Counted from the first letter of the stretch, positions 51,801-64,000 are shown. The stretch: 64,000 nucleotides of DNA from Hormiphora californensis (GCA_020137815.1 CM035352.1:7608905-7672904), one strand, 5' to 3'. Numbers and translations: made by a program. Notes: generated from the letters alone by a model not told the origin.

Positions 51801-54800
51801 TAGAAGGCATTCCAATTGATTGCCATTTTCTTGGAGGGGTTGAAGCGTATTGAGATGCGATGGTAGTTAGCCACAAAGTAACTGATACCCAGGAAAGATA
51901 CACGCCATCATGTGAACGATACCCAGCAGTATCAAGCAGAAGTAGAACCCTTCTGAGGGACACACCCCTGTGTAGGTTCGATTCACATTCTCAGATATAC
52001 ACTTGCTGATGTGCACCGGGATTTCGACTTGTCTGTTCTCCGCTGTTTGTTTTGCGTAACTCATAGTCCACCCACTCACGCTAACAACCACAACTGCGAG
52101 AAGGGAATGGTATCAGGATACATCAATTATACATTATAGGGCGTGAAGAGTGCGTTACTAGTGCGTGATCATTGCGTGATAAGTGCGTGATAATTGCGTG
52201 ATATAATTATTAGTATAACGCGTTATGTAATCACGCTGGTTATAAAGCTCACCTGCATGAATAGAGCCAATAAAAACACCAACCAATCCCACCATATCTC
52301 CCTCTTCATGACCCAGTGAAGTAATGGGATCGCCGTGAAATACCTCTGATGTATCATGTCTTCAACGATCTGGAGAATTAGACATGTTTTTTTGTTATTG
52401 TGCTCTGGGAATATGCAGGTCCTGAACAAACTCTACTAACTAGAGATGAATTCAAAATGAACATCACACCGCTCCCTGGTCTCACCTCACTACTCCACAT
52501 TAAAAAGTCTCGTTGTTTATCGAACTTTGATTTTCTATCCAGACCCCATTTTAGCTCCTCTTTTATCTTATTCCGGACTCCTCCGCTTTTTGGCATGGGA
52601 TAGTACACCTTCTCTAGATGCCCCTTCCACTGGATTTCAACACTACCCACCTGGGAAAGGGATGAAAGTTAATGGACGAGTCGACGATTATAACTTTTTC
52701 AGTACTCAGTAGTCACTAGTCAGTAGTCAATGACTGCTGAGTACTGACTACTAGTCATACAGGTCACAATACAATAAACTAGCATCATACTCGAAACGAA
52801 CAAAAACTTACCTTAAGTTTTTGTGATATTTCATCATCCAGTTTCCCGACATAATCCCTCTTTTCCAAGGAGCTGATCTTCTTCAACAGAGCATACCCCT
52901 TGAAGGCAGCAGTCTGGGCCTGCTCCCCTCCCTCCGAACCCAGGAGACCAAGGTGAGCATTTATCTCACATTGTAATGTTCTAATGTCCAACTCTTCCCG
53001 GATCTTCTCGTAGAATTCTTTTAGCATGTTGGATTGTTCAACAAGGGTCGAGAGAAGGGAGTAGCAGTTAGATTTTATCTCTTGGGCATTCTTGTGGTCG
53101 TTCGCTGCAGGGAGGGAGGGCGTGTTAATAATGAAATACAGTCGCACAAGAATTTAGTTGGCAATCTGTCCATCTGAATTATAACGTACGTTATAATTCA
53201 GATGGACAGATTGCCAAATAAATCCTTGTCATTTTCTAACCCTAGCCTTCCTTTACGGGGCACGGTGAGACAGGGTCGTCACGGTCACGGCAACTAAATC
53301 ACGTACCGGGTGCCTCAGAAGCAACAATAGAGTTCAGTATCTCCACTATATCATTCTCTATAGCAGTCTCTTTAGCAGCATCATTTGCAGAGATGAGTGA
53401 GTTGACAGATCGCATTGTATCAATTAGTAGCTCACCCGACCTTACACAGTGTAACAGTCTGATTAACATGACCTGAAAAAGATGGGGGTGGGTGATGAAA
53501 CTAGGGAATTAATACGACCTGAATGAAGCGGAGTGGAGTTGGGGGTTGGTAGGGAACACTGAACTGGGGAATCAAGAAACATCGAAATCACATTAGAGAA
53601 TATGGTTGCACCGGGAGAGGGAAAGCAAAGCAACCCATATATTGAAATAGAAACCATTGCAACCAATACACTCTACCTACCAAGAAGTTGTGAGACATGA
53701 GTTTGTTGTCCTGGAGCCTCAAGTAATTCTGCATCTCTGTATACTGCCCATCACACATTGCCCCTACCAGCTGTACTGATAACCTGATTATTGAGGTTGA
53801 AGACACGATCCCAACATCCTCTAGTGAACCTTCAATACCAGCCCGATCCCGCATCGCTTGGATCATACATAACTGGCTGTTACCTAGTGGGTGAAAAACA
53901 GTTAAACATTTGGGTACCTAGCTATAACCTGACAAAGGTCAAGGGTGAATTAAACCTGCTTCTTGGACATTATAAGTACAGTTCCCCTCCCATCCTACCT
54001 TCAATAGCTGCCACAATATTTCCAGCACACCACTCGAACAAGGGTTCATCATTAGTCAAACAGAACTCCCTCAACCTGCTCTGGGTCGTTGGTATTTGTA
54101 GGAGACTCAACATGCACTGTGTAACAGCTTCTTGGATATTATCGTTATCACATGTTGTCATCAGGCTCCCAGAGCCTCAGTTAGGCCCATTTGTAGGAGG
54201 GATGCAGCGGGGGAGTTCTGGGGGAGAAAGGGATGTTAGAGATCAGGTGGTTTCAAATGTGAGGTTTAAAGAGAGAATTTTAAATCTTTTAAGAGCAAAA
54301 ACACATTCCCACAATTACACGTATATTTAGCTCAGCAAAAGAAAAAAAGAAGGGTGCAATTTATGCTGAAGTTTTTAATGAGAAAAATTGGTTTATTATT
54401 TGCCTGAAAATATTAGCAGAGTTACTGGGTTAGCGTTTTGACTCACTAGGTTTGTGTGAAAATATACTACTTACGGCAATTTTGAACTTTTCTTTCTTCA
54501 TCATATCCCCAAGATCGGCTGGGGCTTGGTCCTTAAAGTGGATTAGGGCTTCAAACATGCTCATACAAACACACAAACCAATCAACAAACCAATAATCAA
54601 TAGGGCTTTTTCAAAACAAAATCAAGTGATTCACAACAAGACGTGGAAAACAATTAGCAATTCTTACCCGAGTTCTGTTGCTATCCTCCGCCAACACGGC
54701 AAACACATTGATGAGACGGATTGCAGTGTAATCTGAACAGTCTCCGTTCTCTATTTTGGTGATTATTTTGGAGAGTTGGGCTACTGGTTCATGGGTGTCA

Positions 54801-57800
54801 TAGTCGTCTTCCTAAAAAAATTGAGGGGGGTTTATAATGATGACTGATATCCAGCTTAAAGGTCGGCACGTTAAACTTAAATTATTTTAATTGCTTTAAT
54901 TGATTTACCGTATCATCGCAGAACGGTGCGAAGTTCATCAGTTTATCGTCGTCGCTTTTTAAAACTTCATCAAACATGATAATTCCTAGACTCTTCAATT
55001 CTTCACTGATCTTAACTCCCCTTCCATCTTTCTCTGTCTCAGTTACCTGTGACAACATGTTAGAGCACATTTTGGCAACATGTTAACTATTAGCACATTT
55101 TGGCAACATGTTAACTATTAGTATATTTTTTGTGGTTAGCACACTTATACACCTTACCAGTTTGGTTTTGCTAGTTATTAGTTCGGTCAAGGAAAACCCC
55201 TGGTGCTCAAGCTAGGGAATTCGATACATGATATCAATTGTCACATGATGCCACACATGATCTCACACATGACGTCACACATGATGCCACACATGATGCC
55301 ACACATGATGTCACACATGATGTCACACATGACGTCACACATGATGTCACACATGATGTCACATGATATGACGTGACTAACCTGAATTAAAGTTGACACG
55401 ATTGTTTGGAAGGCATCGTTCATATTACATTCCTTGTTCTCTCGCATTATCTTCTTCGTGTACGCCTCCTTCAGTTTGTACCCAGTCTTCTTTAGCATCA
55501 GATCCATGACATCATTAATTTCCTTGTTAAACTGCACTGGCTTCTCAACCTAGTAATATATACGGGGGTTAGGAAAATACTGGCTTACTAAATATGTAAT
55601 AGCATGGGGTCACGGGGTTAGGAATAGTGGTGTATAATATTGGACATGAAACAGCTCAGGGGTTTACGAAAAACGAGCGAGACTATAATACGAGACTATA
55701 ATACATACCGATTGGAGAAGACCAGTTCCCTCTTCAAACTGGTACATCCTGTTATCTTTATCAGAGAAGTAGAAATCAGAGAGATCGTTGATGTTCAGTG
55801 TGTTCACTGCCTCTATAGCTTCGAACAGTAGAGTCCACAGCATGGAGTTGAGGAATGGAGATACGAACTTGGCGAATTTGCAGAGTTGTTTTACAATATT
55901 AAACCTATCGACATCTTTAATCGTCGCCTCAACCTGAACAGATATACAATGGGTTAGAAGGAAACAATAATTATTGCAATGCGTTATTGGGTTAGGATGA
56001 AACAAAGATGAGGGGTTATTGAATTATGAAGTAGCTCCATAGAAGACCAAATAATGATATTGCATGAATGATGTGAAGTGTTTACCATTTTCGCAACTTT
56101 TCTGCCAGTATGGTCAGTGGTCGTGAGTGAGTCGTGAAGGAGGAATGGTGGTATACCCACCAGATCTCGGTCTGATGAGAACACGTTGGTGACAATCGGG
56201 CAGAGAACGAAGAAGATGTAGTCGTAGTAACAGACCAGATCCTTCAAGACGGGGTCCACATCCTCTCTGCTTCCTAGCAACTTTATCTGAAAGGGAGGGA
56301 GAGGGGTAGTAACTTACAACTAGACACTACTCCCTCTCTTATCGCGATGAGAGTTGTTGAGTAAGGGGTCGACCCCTTACTCAACAAGATGAGAGAGGGT
56401 CAAGATTGTCACAATTTGCATTGCTCGAACAAAACAAGTCAAATGATGACTAATCACTTATCTAATAAGTAATAGGACAAGTACCTGTGTACCGAGATCT
56501 CCCAGCACGTTCAAATACGACATCTTCTGGCTGGTTGTACAATTCCGAAGGTTCTTTGTCACTCTCTCAACCAGAGTTACACCCTCGTTAATATACCAAG
56601 CCAAATCCTTGCCTAGCAGTTGCTGAGGGAAGAGGGACATCGTTAATATAGTAAGGAGCGACAGGTCAGTTACTGAAAATATATTATTGATCATCTTCAG
56701 TTCATTTCTTAGCAGCCAAAAGGTGATAAATTACCAAACCAAGATCTCTCTCATTATGGTTCATGCAATGAATTATATAGCGAGGATTCCAGATCGCTAC
56801 GTGCAGGTCGTGCACGTGTCATGGTTCATGCACACCTTACCATTAACCAATACACTGCCGACTTTCTACACCGACTCTAGATGTATATATTGGTATAGTA
56901 TACATTGGTATAGTATACATTATACAAGCCATTTGAATTGAAGCGTGGAGACAGTGTCAGGCGACTCAACAAGTCATGCACACTACACCAAGTTAAGTTT
57001 GTGTTATGGACCCTTCTGTCAGAGCATTAGCCTGACTGATAGATCATTTACCGCACACCAAACGCCACAGCTCACGCACACACACGGTTCACAGTCACGC
57101 ACTTTTGATCAGCTGACACACACGCCTTACCATATCTATTAGAAAGTCTTCTGCTTTAAAATTACACTGTATAACGGACAATTGTCAACTACTTAAACTT
57201 AGTTAACTGCATATTTTAATGAGTTGTATGACTTTAGGCCCCGGATCTTACCTGTCGTTCCACAACGCTGATTGACTTAATGTAGACGTTCAGGACGAAC
57301 TTGGACAAACAAGTGAAGTAAGTGATATCATTCCTTGCTGCTCGAAGAAGAGGAAACACTGTTCGAAGCTGGTACTGCTCCTTGCAAATTGTCTCAGTGG
57401 ATTTCGCATCGCCCACCACACAGCATGCCATTAGGGAGATCATTTGTGTGAAGTAGAGTCCCTGCCAGCTCCTGAAAAGGTTCACAAATGTTAAATGAGC
57501 TATCAAGTATTAAATAGCCATGGATAAATATTTTTGCACACCGCTGACCGCGAACCAGGGACGGAACTGGGACTCTGGCCCACCGCGTCAAGGACATGGG
57601 TAAACCCCACAAGCAGGGCTCAGTTGTGTAGGGGCGGGCGTGGACGCACAGTCAGGCGTCAGCTCCTATCCACCTCTGTCGCAGACGTGCCCGAGACGCA
57701 AAACTTTTTTGCAAACTTCGAAATGTTCCTTTCGAAAAAATGTTCCTTTCAAAATTTGTTCCTAGCGCCGCGCGGAAGATTTTAATGCGCGTCATATGAC

Positions 57801-60800
57801 TTGTTTTGCGCGTTCATTATAAATGAACCAATCACATGATCGTATTTCAATCACGTGACAACGCCGCGCATTCAATGACTTTTCGAAAATTCAGCTCAGT
57901 TGTTTTTTCGTTGCGTAAAAAAATCACGCAAAATGTTTTGTTTTTTTACCGTGTGTTAGACAGGAGATCCTCCTTATTGAGACCGAGTAGACCATCAGGC
58001 CTCTTCTCAGACAACTGGTCCACATTTAGAAGGTTCAGTTCACTCAGCGAACCATCCTCCTCGATAAGACGGCCATTCAGCTCACTCCAAAACTCTCGAA
58101 TTAGCCTGAAACAACAAGCCGTGTTAGTTAAATCAACCAAATATACATTCAAACAAGTTCATTACCTGAGGACGTATGTTTGATGTTTGCATAAGAAGTC
58201 TGTCGAGTCTTCCATGTCGATCATGTTCTCGATTATGGCGAGGTAGAGGTAGCTGTATCGAGCCTTTTTATCAATCTGGTCGGGTGTCGCCGTTACGCTC
58301 TCCATTATCAGGTGGAATAACGCTGAAGGGGTAAAGAGATAAACTTTGGGTTTAGCAATTATTGACACAGTTGTAAATCAGCTACCCCAACTCTGATCGA
58401 ATGGGTCATATACGGTCTATCGTCCTCAAAGGGTTTAAAAGAACAGATAAGCAACTTTACATACCTAAGATTTCATCTTCCTTCACATTCAGACTAAGAT
58501 TAGTGTTGTCTGTGAATATCTCATCGAGAGCAAAAGCCTTTGCTTGCTCCAATTTCCCTTCGGTGTCAATCTCTTCAACATCATGCACTGACAAGATTTC
58601 CTTAAAGTGCTCCATAACATTATCTTGTCCCTGTTCCAGTCCCGATACAACAACCTGGAGATAAAATTGTTAGAAAACTACCTGGTTTAAGTTTATGGCT
58701 GGTTTCTCACCTTCAGCAATCTAAAACTCTCAATCTTTAGATTTAGAAGTTTCTGGTTCACGAAACTGTTAGCTTCGGTTGGCAGGAAAGTGGATGATAT
58801 TGTTGTTTTGTTCGCTAGCACTATCCGTATTATCTCTTGCACGGTACCAAGGTTGAAGACAAATGTTTGCATGGTTCGATTTATGCTGTTATCGTCATTG
58901 AGACAGGAGTCTCTGAGGCTGTTTAGTGCTACAATCACACTGTCCAATAGATCCTCTCTGAAGGAACAAGAGTTAGTTACAGACCCAATAAGCAGGACAA
59001 GTACAGGAGTGAGAAGATTGATTTACAAACGGCAACTGTGGTTGTTAGACTTACGAGAGGGGGTCTGTGCTGAGTCGCTTAATGGTCAGAAAATTGTTTG
59101 TTATATCATTCCGCACCCACAGCGACTCCTCCGCTACCATAATCCTTGTCTTGGGCAGCACCCCTAGTAACTTGTGTATGGGAGAGAAGAGGAGGACCAT
59201 CAGCTCAGTGGCTCTAGTTGTCAGATAGTCAGCCTCATAGTTGAGAGTGTCCAGTACGACCTCCATAATGTCAGGGGTCTCGGAGAACAGGTAGATGTCA
59301 GAGAGGATGTCCTCTAGGAATTCTGTGAATGTGCTGCAATGGCTAGAATTGAGGTCCTCTCCCTGGACTATCTCTGTCACGGCCTCCGGTAGGGTCATTA
59401 TCGGGATCACGTTCTGTACCTGTGGACCGTGGGAAATAGGAAAAAAAGCTCCAGATAAAACTGTCAAACACTTTCAATAACATCACTTTAAAAAAACAAG
59501 AATTAGGGAACAAGGAGTGGAAATTATTCACTTACAGCATTGGTAATGTTGATTTGGAGCATCTTCTGTTCATTACCACCTGTTAAATCATACAGTGCAG
59601 TATGTAGCGGTGACATAACTTTGATCCAGAACTGTGTTAGACAGTGCCAGAATGCGAGATGAAGTGTTTCCAGAACTCTCTGTTTGATAACATTACACTT
59701 CCGGTTTTCAGGCAGGTTCCGGAACCTGATGGAGGTGCAGTGGATGAAATATTAATACGATCACCAACAGTAAATAGATCTTCCAATTGCAATGACTATA
59801 ATAAATGTTGGATTTATTTTAGCACCCCCTACCTGAAGATGGTTCGGAATACAATCAGACTGTTTTCATCTTGATCATCCTCATAGTACTTGTCCAGTGT
59901 GCCATCCAACCATTTTATTAGAGCCTTGATGTACCTGGAAAATTGATGTTTTATTTCTGCTGAGTCAATAACCAAAGTGCAATTTTCAAGAAACACATAG
60001 TGGAATTCTGTCTAGATTCCACCCAACGCTTATTCAATTATGCAAGTGTACCCAAATGTGGGTAACTTAATGCAAGATATTAAAATCCTCACCTTTCAAG
60101 TTGGATGGTGCTCATTGTCAGTTGATCCTTCCTGAACATGTACTCAACCAACATAATGGCACTGTTCTTGAACTGATTTATCTCCTCCTCTGCAGTCACC
60201 ACGTGGGTATTATTCTCAACATACTTCAACAGCCACTTCTCCAACACGGCATACATGTCACGGGTTGTCTCCTTCCTCTCCAGGGCCCTCTTGTGTTGAT
60301 ATGACAACATCCGGGGCTCGAAGCTAGGCTCCCTGGTGTTATGGTCGATATGTGCAGCGATCAGGATCCTGATATAAACAGACCGGATTTGGACATCAAT
60401 CTCCTCGTTAGTGATGACATCAATACATTCCGTCTCGCTAAACATGTTGAGATTGTTTACTATCGTCTCCTTGGCCATCATATTCCGTCCATACATGAGG
60501 TTCCTGATTAGCTCCAGCTGCCCTAGCCACTCCTTGAAGGTGTCTGCGTTGGTTGTCTCGCTTAAATCGACTACTGGGACCCACTTTTGTTTAACCTGAA
60601 CACTCACAATACCCCCTGCAGTGTGCTGAATCTTGTACATGCGGGATGCAAAGGCTGCTTTGGAGAAGAGGGCCCCGATGATAATATTCTGGTTAGCTGT
60701 TACTGCCTGCTTTTTACATTTGCACAACTTCCTCAGCACCTTCAGACAGGTCCCCGTACCAAGGTTGATGTAATCCTTGACGAGCCGCTCAGTGATATCA

Positions 60801-62979
60801 CTACTGATAACAGAGACTAAATTCACATTGTCCCTGATAACGTTGAAGAAGGCGTCCAGTCCACTATCGTTAAAAGCCAGAGCCCTCACCAGCTCCTGGC
60901 CCTTCTCTCCAATACTGCTGTGGGTGTGTTTTACCATGCCTCGGATCAGCACCACCAACCATTCAACAGTCCTTTTGAAACCCACATCCTCTCCCATTCG
61001 TGGGAGGAGAAGGTGAGCAATGTTGAAGCAGAGATCTGTGATACCCATTGACATGCAGCTCTCATAAACCTCTGTCTTCTTCTTCACATTCTCTAGGTAC
61101 CCGTGAATCTCCTGTACTGCACCAATAATTTGTTCCGTGTGGTGAAGAGTCATCTGTCCCTCCTCACACCGCTCCTTTATCACCTTCAACAGGAGCTTGT
61201 ACCCGAGGAGTTTGAATAACCGCTGTCGCGTCTGCACATCAATCTTGTGGATGTTCAGAACATCAGTGTGGTCTCTGTGCTCCGTACACACGATCTTCCT
61301 TGTCGTTCCCTCGAGTGGCCCAAAACTAAGCCAAGATTTCCCAGAGAACATTTTCAAACAGTCCCCTGATTTTATATCCAGGCTCTTGATCTTGATCAGG
61401 GACTTTAAAGAGACATGATCAATCTTTGATGGGAAGACAGCCTTTTTACCGGTGACAAAGTTGGTGAGCGTCACATCTTGTGCAGTACCGCTACCGGACG
61501 ATATTTTGATGGGACAGGAATATTTTGCCTTCAGATTTTCCACAACCCAATATCCTGAAGCTGCGAAACTCATGTGTTTTGAGTTGATTTTCTCTGCTTT
61601 TCTCAGCACCAAATCTCCCTCTGCATCCATCTCGAGGAACATGTTGAGTGATTTGTTGTAGAACTGTACTAAATCCCCGCCTAGTACCGTGTTTTGTGTG
61701 AGGGAGGTCTCACTGACTTGGGAGAAGTGCTTGCTTTGGGTCAACTCCTTGTAAAGCTTGATAGAGAAACCGCCACCCTTGGGTCCAATAAACACCTCCC
61801 TCAGACTCGGGTAGAGAGTGCTAACGGGGTTCAAATCTCGAACACTCGTTTCAATAAATCCATCAGGATCGCTGTATAGGTTCACAAAATCCGAATGGTT
61901 CACCGGGTCACCCGGGTCGTATCCATCCACCGCCGGTAGAATTTTGAAACGGCTATGTTTGCTAGGGTCACAGTCCAGGTAGCATGCAAAGTTTCTCGCC
62001 TCAGTATGAGAGGTTCGTTTGGGCGAGGCTGTCATTATTTTCCCTGAGTACAAGTGGAAGAGCTGGATTGTATGGTCGTATCGAACAACTCGGCCAATAT
62101 AACGGTTCAACCGCTTCTGGTTGTCCTTTTCCTCTCGTTTGTGGTTGTTTTCGAGTTCTAAAATTCGGTTCCAGTTTAACTTTTTTCTCATCAACTCCTC
62201 TTTCAACTCCTCCAATGACTCGTACCTGGGTGTGGATAGAGGATGTTACAGTGAATGCTTATTCAAATAGGCATATTAGTAATAAGTAGTTATTAAGGAT
62301 TCTGCAGATCTGATTAGCCAATTAGGCTTGTCAAATCGGAAATAGGACCAAGTATTCACACTACTCGTGGCACGAGTAGTGTGCGGAGAGAAAGAGAGAG
62401 AGGCAATGTCAAAATATGCTGAATGGGTGAGCCGTTAACGCTACTTACTCATATGGAGGCATGATCCGGAAACAGCCACATGTCTTTACACAACAGAGTT
62501 CCTCTGGCATATCTCTGTTGTCCATTGGCATCATAAACATGTTCGACACAGCCTCACTGCTGTAGTAGGAGCCCAGCATCGAACCCACCTATAGAGAGAG
62601 AGAGAGGGGGGGTTAGGGAGATAATTACAATCTGATGTTGTTACCGGTGCGTGGTTATATGTTTCTGAAGAACCTTGAAACGGTCTAGTACAGTACATAA
62701 ACACTGGGGAGCTATAATTTAGGTGAATATATATTTTGTACATCTGAAAATTCTCAAGAACTATAAAAGAGAGCTCTCCCTTACTTACGATATACAGTAC
62801 GTGTACGTGAGGCCTCCTAATATAAAATAGGTGCACCTACAGTATGTACCACTAACCTGAGTGAGAAGGACGGTGTCCCATACAACTAACCTGGGTGAGA
62901 AGGACGGTGTCCCCATACTACTAACCTGGGTGAGTAGGACGGTGTCCCCATATCGCAGATGGGTCTCCTCCTTGCTCAT
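48838..62979 (-). CDS. Inositol 1,4,5-trisphosphate receptor-family calcium channel (divergent)
   Basis: About 30 exons give some 2,400 residues. Exons read with matching phase: 62926-62979, 62449-62588, 60093-62225, 59833-59934, 59536-59725, 59055-59419, 58711-58957, 58465-58654, 58166-58322, 57950-58105, 57252-57471, 56485-56622, 56086-56286, 55709-55933, 55382-55549, 54909-55046, 54668-54811, about 54475-54560, about 53987-54190, 53681-53883, 53307-53472, 52812-53104, 52486-52650, 52253-52369, about 51753-52095, 51497-51602, 50043-50215 or 49833-50005, 49457-49589, 49084-49275, 48838-48933. The N-terminus has the Ins145/MIR layout (LRYGDTVLL; IQLFHLYSGKIMT), followed by armadillo-like RIH repeats. 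The membrane part begins near 52369 (WWDWLVFLLALFM). S6 reads IIGLNVVTSLILDGF, and the C-terminal zinc motif is CTVCGL...HVDRDHNMWSY, as in IP3 receptors. It is expected to be an ER calcium-release channel. Two exon edges near 54 kb and one frame near 52 kb do not resolve. Confidence 0.93.
49833..50005 (-). CDS. Pore exon, alternative B, of the IP3-receptor-like gene
   Basis: This 173-nt exon (57 codons plus 2 nt) encodes S5, the pore helix and the filter: VCVPFAVIITYIYAIIY ... MEYCETLGQCLVTVLKNSL ... SSGGHNY. It aligns residue for residue with exon A at 50043-50215 and is separated from it by a 37-bp intron. Both accept phase 0 and exit with two bases, so either fits the next exon (49589) but the two together would shift the frame. 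In vertebrate IP3 receptors this position reads CDTLLMCIVTV...GGGVGD. Confidence 0.85.
50043..50215 (-). CDS. Pore exon, alternative A, of the IP3-receptor-like gene
   Basis: Also 173 nt: FCIPFALFITFAYAIIY ... MEYCGSFGECFSTVLLKSL ... TGGGHNY. It differs from exon B at many positions in the S5-pore linker (RDSFYNPL versus RDMFNENK) but keeps the pore helix pattern and the GGHNY end. A truncated copy of its acceptor and first ~35 nt lies upstream at about 50295-50340. Confidence 0.85.
50216..50420 (-). repeat. Partial duplication of pore exon A's acceptor, with short tandem units
   Basis: The acceptor GTTTCAG and exon words TTTTGTATACCC then TTTGCCCTATTCATTAC recur at about 50300-50340, embedded in repeats of GGGGAATAGGAGAGAGACAT and CATGCAGGGG. 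The copy ends in intron sequence, so it is a decoy. The words GGAGACATGCAG recur again at about 51190-51260. Confidence 0.7.
50565..50662. repeat. 13-bp tandem repeat AATAAAAGGCTGC
   Basis: Seven or so copies in the intron upstream of pore exon A, with one AGAAAAAGG variant. Confidence 0.9.
52140..52210. repeat. Short tandem repeat with the word GTGCGTGAT
   Basis: Five or six 10-13-bp units of GTGCGTGATAA/ATTGCGTGATAA lie in the intron next to the first transmembrane exon. Confidence 0.8.
53159..53218. repeat. Perfect 60-bp palindrome
   Basis: Arms of 30 bp begin TTGGCAATCTGTCCATCTG, continue to TTATAACGT, and are followed by the exact complement with no spacer. It lies 55 bp from an exon of the IP3-receptor-like gene. 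Flanks (GAATTTAG, ATAAATCC) show no clear target duplication. Confidence 0.9.
55236..55371. repeat. 13-bp tandem repeat CACATGATGTCA
   Basis: About ten copies of a CACACATGATGTCA/CACACATGACGTCA unit lie in the intron directly after the exon 55382-55549 (minus strand). The units are partly self-complementary. Confidence 0.9.
56354..56387. mobile_element. Ultra-short family-B insertion: perfect 34-bp palindrome with exact 8-bp target duplication
   Basis: Two 17-bp arms (TTGTTGAGTAAGGGGTC and its complement) meet with no spacer. GATGAGAG flanks both sides (56346-56353 and 56388-56395), 8 of 8 identical. It is related to the 32-bp insert at 4354-4385. It lies in an intron of the IP3-receptor-like gene. 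Confidence 0.75.
57012..57034. repeat. Family-A motif without target duplication
   Basis: CTGTCAGAGCATTAGCCTGA followed by CTG is one or two substitutions from the 23-bp family. Its flanks (GGACCCTT, ATAGATCA) do not match, so it is either older or rearranged. Similar orphan copies occur near 19783, 43703 and 43751. Confidence 0.6.
62857..62925 (-). repeat. Two extra copies of the first exon's 3' end and 5' splice site in the IP3-receptor-like gene
   Basis: Exon 1 ends TATGGGGACACC, then GTCCTACTCACCCAG, then donor GTTAGTAG. The same words recur with junctions at 62891 and 62857 (spacing 35 and 34 bp). Each copy keeps a usable-looking CACCCAG or CACTCAG before GTTAGT, so exon 1 has three candidate donors in a row. 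Use of the first fits the phase of the next exon. Confidence 0.85.
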
Positions 62980-64000
62980 TATATCTGCAGTATCAATCCA
63001 TTCTACATCATGCTATAATAACTAGGAGAAGTTACCACAGGAGTATCACCATGATGTGAATTTAGTTATGGACCGGAAAGTAGAAACTAAAATATCAAAA
63101 AGGAATTAGAAGATATAAAAGCACTAAATAAAAGCATTGCCGAGGTCGGGGTAATTTGTTTTCTGTCTCTTATTGAATTTTATAAGAAGCGGATATAGTC
63201 ATTACCGCTCCAGCACTCAAGACGACAGTAGTGGGTAGTTTGCCTTGTACGTCCCCAACTCACACACACACACTGCACTGTTGCAGAGACCGTCAATTAG
63301 GTGCCGTGCCGCACACACTCACATCCTGGAGCAGCTTTCTGCAGCTAGTGACGCGAATATTCTCACTGCATGCACACAATTCACGGTTGCAGGAACGTGA
63401 TACTAAGTTTAAATGCACACAGTTTATCAACGGCAAACGAACAACGGAAATCAGAATTATTTTTGGGTATGTCTGGTGTCTGCAACATTTTAGTAAGAAA
63501 AAAAGAACACATATGTTGACAGACGGTGATACAAACTAACAGCCGCTACTAGGTGCTCCTTCATAAAACACAACGTATGGGTCACGGTGAGTTACCTCTT
63601 TCTGGTATCAGCTATTGATGGTAGTGACAACAACAGAAAATGATTTGATATATCTCAGTTTGAAAAGCAGAATAAAGGCGTATAGGATGGCACAAACCCG
63701 TTGCATCTATGCAAATGCGGAGCAACATACGCATGTCATGGGTCAGGGTATTTCAAAATATTCATAGTGTATCCTCTCGGTTCTCAGCTCTCTCTCTCCT
63801 ACCTTTGTTACCAGAATCGTAATTTAAATTTCATACACACAATGCAAATTAAGAGAAAGCATGAGAAAATGATGATATGTTTCATTGCAACAGAAATGTA
63901 TTGTGTACCAGACAAGAATAGAAAAGTTGGGAATTTTATGAAAAGTGCAACTCAATTGGTAAGCAATCAAAAAGCAAGCGTTCACTACTGATCAGTGTAC
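62980..64000. other. Region upstream of the IP3-receptor-like gene
   Basis: Expected to hold its 5' UTR and promoter. I see no protein-like open frame, RNA gene or clear repeat. Confidence 0.5.

Noticed and set aside
61984-62289. Plus-strand frames of 60-101 codons across 60-62.3 kb
   Set aside because: They are antisense shadows of the 2.1-kb exon of the IP3-receptor-like gene.
63231-63539. 102-codon plus-strand frame upstream of the IP3-receptor-like gene
   Set aside because: Composition is that of low-complexity intergenic DNA (CACACA tracts); no motif, splice or conservation cue.

Overview
This window is nuclear DNA of an animal. It carries intron-rich genes with GT-AG junctions that hold reading phase across exons: a class I aldolase, a HUNK-type kinase, a CYP46-like P450, a rhodopsin-class GPCR and a complete IP3-receptor-family channel. 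It is also full of (GA)n microsatellites, minisatellites, fold-back elements and LINE remnants. The protein set is metazoan. The divergent IP3 receptor and compact genes would suit an early-branching invertebrate such as a sponge, but the sequence alone cannot settle the lineage.

Layout. 1-6.5 kb: 3' part of an endocytic-adaptor-like gene (+). 7.0-17.5 kb: aldolase (-), eight exons, introns holding two identical 1,303-bp palindromic elements, a 1.0-kb fold-back and a 3-kb minisatellite. 17.9-19.3 kb: single-exon WDCP-like gene (-). 20.3-27.5 kb: HUNK-like kinase (-), ten exons. 29.8-37.9 kb: P450 (+), four exons. 37.9-45.2 kb: gene-poor, with a broken retroelement fragment and large GA tracts. 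45.2-48.6 kb: GPCR (+) with an antisense truncated LINE in its intron. 48.8-63.0 kb: IP3-receptor-like channel (-), about 30 exons, convergent with the GPCR. 63-64 kb: no gene seen.

Three things stand out. (1) Tandem arrays repeatedly sit on splice junctions. At least seven introns in five genes have a tandem repeat or local duplication whose unit is the 3' splice site plus the first bases of the following exon, and two more duplicate a 5' splice site. Copy number runs from 2 to about 45, so real junctions are preceded or followed by ranks of decoys. (2) Ultra-short palindromic insertions of 23-71 bp are flanked by 8-bp direct repeats. They form two sequence families and look like hAT-type target-site duplications around almost nothing but termini. 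(3) The IP3-receptor gene has two adjacent homologous pore exons of equal length (173 nt) and phase. Splicing both would break the frame, so they are predicted to be mutually exclusive, and both encode an unusual selectivity-filter sequence.

All exon boundaries were read by eye from splice sites, phase and family similarity. No database search was run.
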